A DNA stretch of 64,000 nucleotides from Laetiporus sulphureus 93-53 (lineage: Eukaryota > Basidiomycota > Agaricomycetes > Polyporales > Laetiporaceae). The stretch covers positions 208,132-272,131 of the forward strand of contig NW_024468562.1 of assembly GCF_001632365.1 (NCBI RefSeq). Reading direction: 5' to 3'. The notes under the pieces were generated by a model, which did not search any database, was not told the DNA's origin, and worked only from the letters and a program-made list of their open reading frames with translations. The translations under genes and the position numbers were made by a program. The stretch's first letter is position 1, and the number at the start of each line of letters is the position of its first letter. Shown here piece by piece: positions 57,501 through 64,000 of this stretch.

Positions 57501-60500
57501 GTCATTGAGAAAGCGGAGGCTTGGTGAACTTTATGAAGACTTGAGAACGGTGCTCATCGACCTGGCTATCAGGGACCCCGGCAACCCCTTGTCGGCCTAA
57601 TCTCAGTATTCATAATACTTCTACTTGTTGCAATACACATGACTACGCTCTCATGAGCGAAAACTTCCGTGAAATGGACGAGCGGCGGAGATGCAGTTAA
57701 AAGGAGTGGAGAAGCTCGACCCAGAGGCGATGACATCTAGCCTGGCCAAGCTGACAGATAGCGTGGAATGGATGCAGAAGATGCATAATTGACGCGTAAT
57801 GGGCGCTGGACGCTGGGCAGAGGGCCATCCATTTCGAGTAGCAGTTTGGACGTGAATGTTAAAATTTTGAAATGATGAGATGCTGATGCACCGCAGCATG
57901 GGCCAAACTGATGCATTCGGGGTTCCCGGATTACGCTGTGCAGCGTCCATCTCGGATACTCAGCGCTCCGCGGAGCAGTGATCGATGAATCGGTCACCCC
58001 TGTATCCTTTCCCTAATCATCGTGGCGCTGCAATTGTCGTTCGATCTCCGACTTGTACTAGCCATGCATCACCCACAGCCTATCGGCTCAGTATACGGCA
58101 ATATACCGAGTGGGAAGCAGTCAAGATTGGTAAGGCTTCGTGTACGTGCTCATTTAGATCTATCAAACTCTGTTCTGTTTACTCACGGAGAACACGTTCA
58201 AGCGGGGACGGAGACGTTACGCATGATAGATGAAGGTGGTCAACGTTGCCGCTCAAAAGCATACGCCAGGGTTTGCCAAGCTGCAGTCAACTTACAAACC
58301 TCCCGAGTTTGAGAGATGGCCGAGAATGCTGACAGTACATCTGCAGTGGATGCCTTTGGCTCAACTTCTGCACCTGTTGTGCGAGAAAGGTCACGCCGAG
58401 ATTTCAAGTTTTGGCTAGTATTCCTTGCCATTGGCATTGCAACTCTCACTACCGCACTCGAATTGGTGAGTTCCTCCGCATTCTATGCTCGGCTAATTCT
58501 AAGTGCGATGGTTTGTATGCCCTGATTCGTACTACAGTCAGCAGTGTCAACAGCATTGCCCACCATTGTGGAAGAGTTGCATGGATCCACCTTTGTGTGG
58601 GTGGGTTCTGCATACGCCTTGGCTGCGACAGCATTTATTCCGATTAGTGGAGGATTTGCACAGGTACGTAAGCAGTCTTGATGGGAATGTTGCCGTTATT
58701 CACGAGCAACGTCTCAACCTGTAGATTCTAGGCCGAAGAGTCGTCATGTTGGGGGCGTTGATCATTATGATAATAGGGAGCATCTTATGTGGAGCCGCTA
58801 AGAGTATGAACTTTTTGATTGCTGGCCGCAGTGAGTATGACATTGTATTTTAGACAGCATCATTAACATTTGGCGTTCTCAGCTGTACAGGGAATCGGAG
58901 GCGGTGGGGTTGCATCGATAACCGCTATCATCATTTCCGACCTCGTGCCCCTCAAAGAACGGGGCGTGTTCAATGGGCTTATTGGAATGTGAGTACGCGA
59001 CGTTCTATGTTCCATATGGTTCATACTAACTCTGCCAAGTGCCTGGGCCATAGCGAGTGGCTCTGGCCCCATTATTGGTGGTGCGCTCGCACAGTCTGGA
59101 CAGTGGAGATGGCTCTTCTGTACGTCTATTGTTTGCGAAACATTGCTCGGACTGATTGTCCTAGATCTGAATGCTCCTATTTGCGGAGCTTCTGGGATCC
59201 TCATTTTCTTCTTCTTGAGGGTCCGCACGCCTCCAGGTTCCTTATGGGAGAAGTTCAACCAAGTAGACTGGATGTCAGTTCGCCTCCTCAATAGTCATAC
59301 ATTCTCTGACGTCCTTTATCTTAGTGGCAACTGGATCGTAATGGCATCCACAACTGCATGCGTCATCGCATTGACGTGGAGTGGCGTTCAATATTCCTGG
59401 AGTTCCACCGCCGTACTCGTTCCGCTCATCATCGGCCTTGTCGGCTTGATTGGCTTCATAGCATATGAGGCGACGGTGTCGAAAAAACCCCTTGTACGTC
59501 GCTCGAAGCACCTCTATGATGTTATAATTATGAGATGGCAGGTTCCATTCATCCTCATGTCCACGATCACAGGCGTCAGTGGATATCTACAGACCTTTCT
59601 TATGCCCATAGTCATGCTCGGAATCATCTGTAAGTCTTTCTCTTTACTCAGGAACTATGACTTACATTGCCACAGACTATATGCCAACGTACTTTCAGGC
59701 ATGCAAAGGCCTCTCCCCAATTGGTGCCGGTGTTGATCAATTTGCGGTGGCGCTCGTGCTCGCCCCTTCTGGCATCATTGCGGGAGTGACTGTCAGGAGG
59801 TACCAAAGTTATCGCCCGCAGCTGTGGATCTCCTGGGTCCTCCTTACGCTCGGAACGGGCCTGCTGATCCTCCTGCGAGAGGATACATCTCGAGCACACG
59901 CGATCGGCTACCTGGTTTTCTGCGGAATCGGCCTTGGCATTCTTACGACAACCACATACTTCCCTGTCCTCGCACCATGTGAGTTCAACCTCCGGCCACC
60001 ATGACGTGTATCGAGCTCATTATTTTCAAGTGCCAATATCCCAGAATGCGCTAGCGTTGGCATTCTTCATGTTTTTACGCAACTTCGCGCAGGTATGTAA
60101 ATTACGTTCCAGCACCAGAAATATTAATCCATCTCATGTCACGCAGGTATGGGGCATCACTATAGGTGGTGCGGTGCTGCAAAATCAACTGCACAAGAAT
60201 ATGCCGTCCGAATTCCTAGCACAATTCCCGCAGGGGTCATCGATTGCATACGCAACCATCCCGCTCATCTCACAGCTTCCGGAACCTCTCAGAACAGAGG
60301 TGCGCGTAGCATTCGCGGTTAGCTTGAAGGTCGTTTGGGAGGTGATGACCGGGATAGCCGGACTAGGGTTGCTGTCTAGTCTGCTCATGAAAGGGCTCCC
60401 GTTGCATGACAGCGTGAACGAGGAGTGGGACTTGGATGATGTGAAGGATAAAGATCATGAGCGGAGTTCCACAGTGCATGATGCTTCAGACTAGTAGTAC

Positions 60501-63500
60501 TACTGTGGAGAGCTGATTTGGCGATACCGGAACACTTCATTTCATATTCTGTTGTTAATTGCGTTGGGTAGGCGATGAAGAGATGGGATGAAACATACGA
60601 GCCTGCAGGTCAGCTCCTGCAGGCGATAGGGCCAAGGATCGATGATCGGTGCAAATAATGTGGCGCTCAGAGCGTGCTTGATGGAATGCACCACACCTCT
60701 ATACTGCCGTGGCAGGGATGTGAACGATCTGGGTGCGAGACCAGGAATGTGAGTGAGCAATTGGCAATATCAATTCAACGTTTTTGATCGAAGATGGTAC
60801 CATGAACTCTGTGTTCCACGGCTGTTCAAACGTTCACCGCCGACTACTGGAACCGAGGAGATCATAGACCAAACTAGAACGGAATCGGCAGCTGCCATGA
60901 ATTTCATTTTTTTAAAGTCCTCGAGCGCGATATGAAAGTGGTCGCTCAAGCGCATCCGCGAAGCACGGCTTTTGTGTCATGCTCGGTCCATGCGGCTTCT
61001 TGCGCTGACATGCACACATTTTTTGACCGTGTGATAAACCGATAACTGTCCTGAGTGCGATAGAACGTGGGCGCTCAAGCACACGGCGAAACGCGGCTTT
61101 ATGTCATGCTCGGTTAACATTGCTTCTGGCGCTGATATGGGCCCATTTTTGGCCATGCAATACACCCATTTTGAGTACGACAAACTCCTTAGAAAATGAT
61201 GCTCAAGAGCACCCGCGAAGCACGGCATCGTGCGACGTGTCATGCTCGGTTCATGCCATTGCTTCTGGCGCTGATACGGGCCCATTTATGACCTGCGTGT
61301 AAGATGCCTACGACCAATGGGGCGCTCAAGTACACCCGCGAAGGTTCAAACGTTCACTTCCTCCGGGCGCCTGGGATTTGAGTCCCATATTTCCACGCCA
61401 CTTCCCCTTCCTCGCACGGCGTCTGTAATATTGAGTACGACAAACTCCCTTCTATGGCAATGTATTACAAATATTAAATTAGAATTACCTCCAAAACCTG
61501 TGTCGCACCTGTACTTCCAGCCATGCGCGTTCAGGCAAGAAAGGGCCAGCACTTGCCTTCCTTTTCACCTCGCAACCCTCCCGTAACTCACCCCGTGCCC
61601 GTGCGCTCTCAAGATGGCTCCTCCTGCACGCAACAACACTCACCCGTCGCCATTCACAAAGCTCAACTCTCATGTCTCTCTGCTTCGCCCACTTCAGACC
61701 GAGCATGTTGACCCCACCCATCCCTCGTGAGCACACATTCCATGGCGGTGAACTACTAAAAGCTGAAGCCCATTCTGCGTGTCATTGATAGCCTTATCCT
61801 CCTCTTCGGCTGGAGTAAGGCTATCATCGCAGCCTCTTAGATGCGCTTAGCTGACCTAAACCATTCCAATGGCAGCGGACGCACAACTCCCACATTTACA
61901 AAAATATGTCGATCCATTGATGTCTATGTTTCCAGCAGCTACACTCGTCCTCATCCAAGCGACAACTTCTTGGTACTTCACTAGTGAGAAACGACTGGTG
62001 AGTTTCTTGTACCTTCCAGTCGAGGGTCTGCTGATTTTGTAATGCAGGAGGCTACGCTGGCTCCCGTCGTCGACATACTCAAGGGTGAGGTGGCCAAAGG
62101 CTCGCACTTCGGAGGCATTCTTGTTCACGTTTTCTCCAACGGTACATTTCTAGTCCACTGTCCCATCGACGGAGGTCGCCTTACTGACAGTTCTTGCCAG
62201 GTGGCTCCTTACAGCTTGTGACGTTACGAAAGGCCCTTGCTAGAACACCAACAGCTATCGGTCATGACGCACAGAATATACACAGTACGACTGCCCTCGT
62301 ATTGGACTCGACTCCAGCAGAGAAGGGTCTTTCATCCGCTATCAAGTCGTGGGGACCACCGAATCCCATACTGCACATCATGGCCATCCCACCTATCGCA
62401 CTGCTCTATGCTGCGTTCAATGCCGTTAACACTTTCATATGTGGGAATCCTCCCGTATTCGAGGAGATGCGCACCACTCTGAACTCAGTTGACCTTCTGC
62501 CTTCCATCACCAATCCGACGGACCCTAAGGCCACACCTCGTCTCTACATTTGCTCGGACGCTGACAAGGTGACGCCTCAGGAAGAGGTCCTGACGCACTA
62601 CGAAGAGGCATTGACGAAAGGGTTCGATGTTACTGTCGAGAAGTTCGCTGGCTCTCCGCACGTTGCACACGCTCGTAGCGATCCAGAGAGGTACTGGAAT
62701 GCCATTCGCCGGCTTTGGGCTAAGGCTGTAACATCTTCGCGGCCTGTTTCTTCGATTACGTGATTCCACTGTAAATAATACCTCCCAGTGAGTCGTGACC
62801 CAGTCTGTAAGACACGTTAATTATATCCTCGCCTTCTGTCTCGATGCATCGATCGCCTGTAGCAATCTAGTGCCTTGCGTACATCAGGTGCCAATGGAAC
62901 AGTATTTCTCACATAATTTTCGAAGACTTAATGGAGGGCTATGCGGCATATATCCAGATCCTTTCGGCGTCCAGTCAAGGCGTCATATAGGATATTTTCG
63001 TACGGCCCTTCTCGTCTCACTGCCCTTATGTGATTTCTGAATCAGATAACCAAAATGCTGGCACCGGACCTGTTTTGAAGGTGCTGAGCTAGGCGTACGG
63101 ACAGTCATCCTCAACCAGCGCATCGATGTCACCATGCACTTACTACGGCACTGTTGGACACGTAGCGCCGTTCAAATTATTTGTGGATCCACGGCGAACA
63201 AACGGCAATGGCCAAAATGCGATGGACTCAGGCCCCCGGATTCTCTATCAGAACGAATGTCCGGACTCCGAAGCTGTTGCCAACCGGATTTCAGGCCGGG
63301 ATCGGTCAGTTGCACTGGTAGATGTCAATCACACATGACTAGACATGCGGCAAGGACTGGTTCTAGAAATGCCATAGTATGTGCGATACGAGCTCGTCGA
63401 CATCCCACAGTGGACCATCATACACATGCATCAGATGCTCAGCTCACAATCGCGCCTTCCTTGTCTTCTATCTCCTTATCGCTCGGCCAACCAGTCTCCT

Positions 63501-64000
63501 CCACTGTATCACCGCGATTTAAACCTGCTATGATCCGTACCGTGATGGACAGATGTGGAGCTACGTTCCCGCAAGATCAGGTTTCTAGTATTGTGAATGA
63601 TGTGCTGAACGCAGTAAGGCTGCCTCATCATTCCTTCGGCAACACATGTGATCTCTTCCATGTATGGAATACCTGTCCACGGTCGCGCAGTCCGGATGTC
63701 AGTCCGATCATGGCGCCAACATTCACGGCACTACATTAAGCAATATATGGTGAGTTCACATGCATAGCCATCGTCCATCGGGCGCGCTCATTTGTTACGT
63801 CCCAAGCAGTATGCAATATGCCGAACGTTGTTTTCTTGTTGTCTGGATGATTCTTAAGCACTGGTATTAAGTCCAAAGCCTTCGATTTAATCGCAACTGG
63901 TGGCGCTCTGGATCCAACAACTGCTAGTCATGCCGTCTCTCGTACCACTTGATAACTTCCTCGGCGCGGCCTTTATCGGGATCATGGTCTCCACTGCGTA

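Overview
The window comes from a filamentous basidiomycete, most likely an Agaricomycete of polypore type. The evidence is short (about 45-65 bp) GT-AG introns in nearly every gene, compact gene spacing, balanced GC, and typical agaricomycete families: DUF6534 seven-helix membrane proteins, F-box proteins, a PaxU/TMEM53-type pair and a clade-typical acyl-CoA ligase and oxidase. I see no ribosomal, tRNA, CRISPR or intact transposon features. Gene models were spliced by hand from frame, splice consensus and family conservation, so individual intron edges may be off by a few bases.

Left part (1-20 kb), mostly housekeeping genes: an AlkB-like dioxygenase cut by the left edge (-); a PinX1/Pxr1 G-patch protein (+); a Med25-like VWA protein with a long Ser/Pro tail (-); a Whi2-like protein (+); LTO1 (+); an F-box protein (+); a dead DPH3 copy (+); a second F-box protein (-); a 17-exon mitochondrial MTO1/GidA (-); and an intact DPH3 (+). 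MTO1 and DPH3 start about 215 bp apart in opposite directions. Both products act on wobble-uridine tRNA modification, in mitochondria and (through Elongator) in the cytosol.

Middle part (20-42 kb): two related DUF6534 membrane-protein genes in inverted orientation, an AIFM2/FSP1-like FAD oxidoreductase, a tiny SMP-domain protein and a SET-domain methyltransferase. The largest gene of the window (22 exons, about 1,556 aa) has a helical N-terminus, a PH-like domain, a very long disordered region and a C-terminal coiled coil. That is the layout of the meiotic chromosome-axis core proteins SYCP2/Red1, and it is the most interesting candidate here.

Right part (42-64 kb), an accessory metabolic neighbourhood: acyl-CoA ligase (centre damaged), acyl-CoA oxidase, AYR1-like short-chain reductase, cytochrome P450, two PaxU/TMEM53-like alpha/beta-hydrolase proteins in inverted orientation, and a DHA2-type MFS exporter between them. 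A degenerate tandem repeat of about 128 bp lies between the exporter and the second PaxU-like gene. No backbone synthase (PKS, NRPS, terpene cyclase) is visible, so this could be a fatty-acid or xenobiotic catabolic cluster or part of a larger secondary-metabolite locus. The right edge cuts a third DUF6534 gene.
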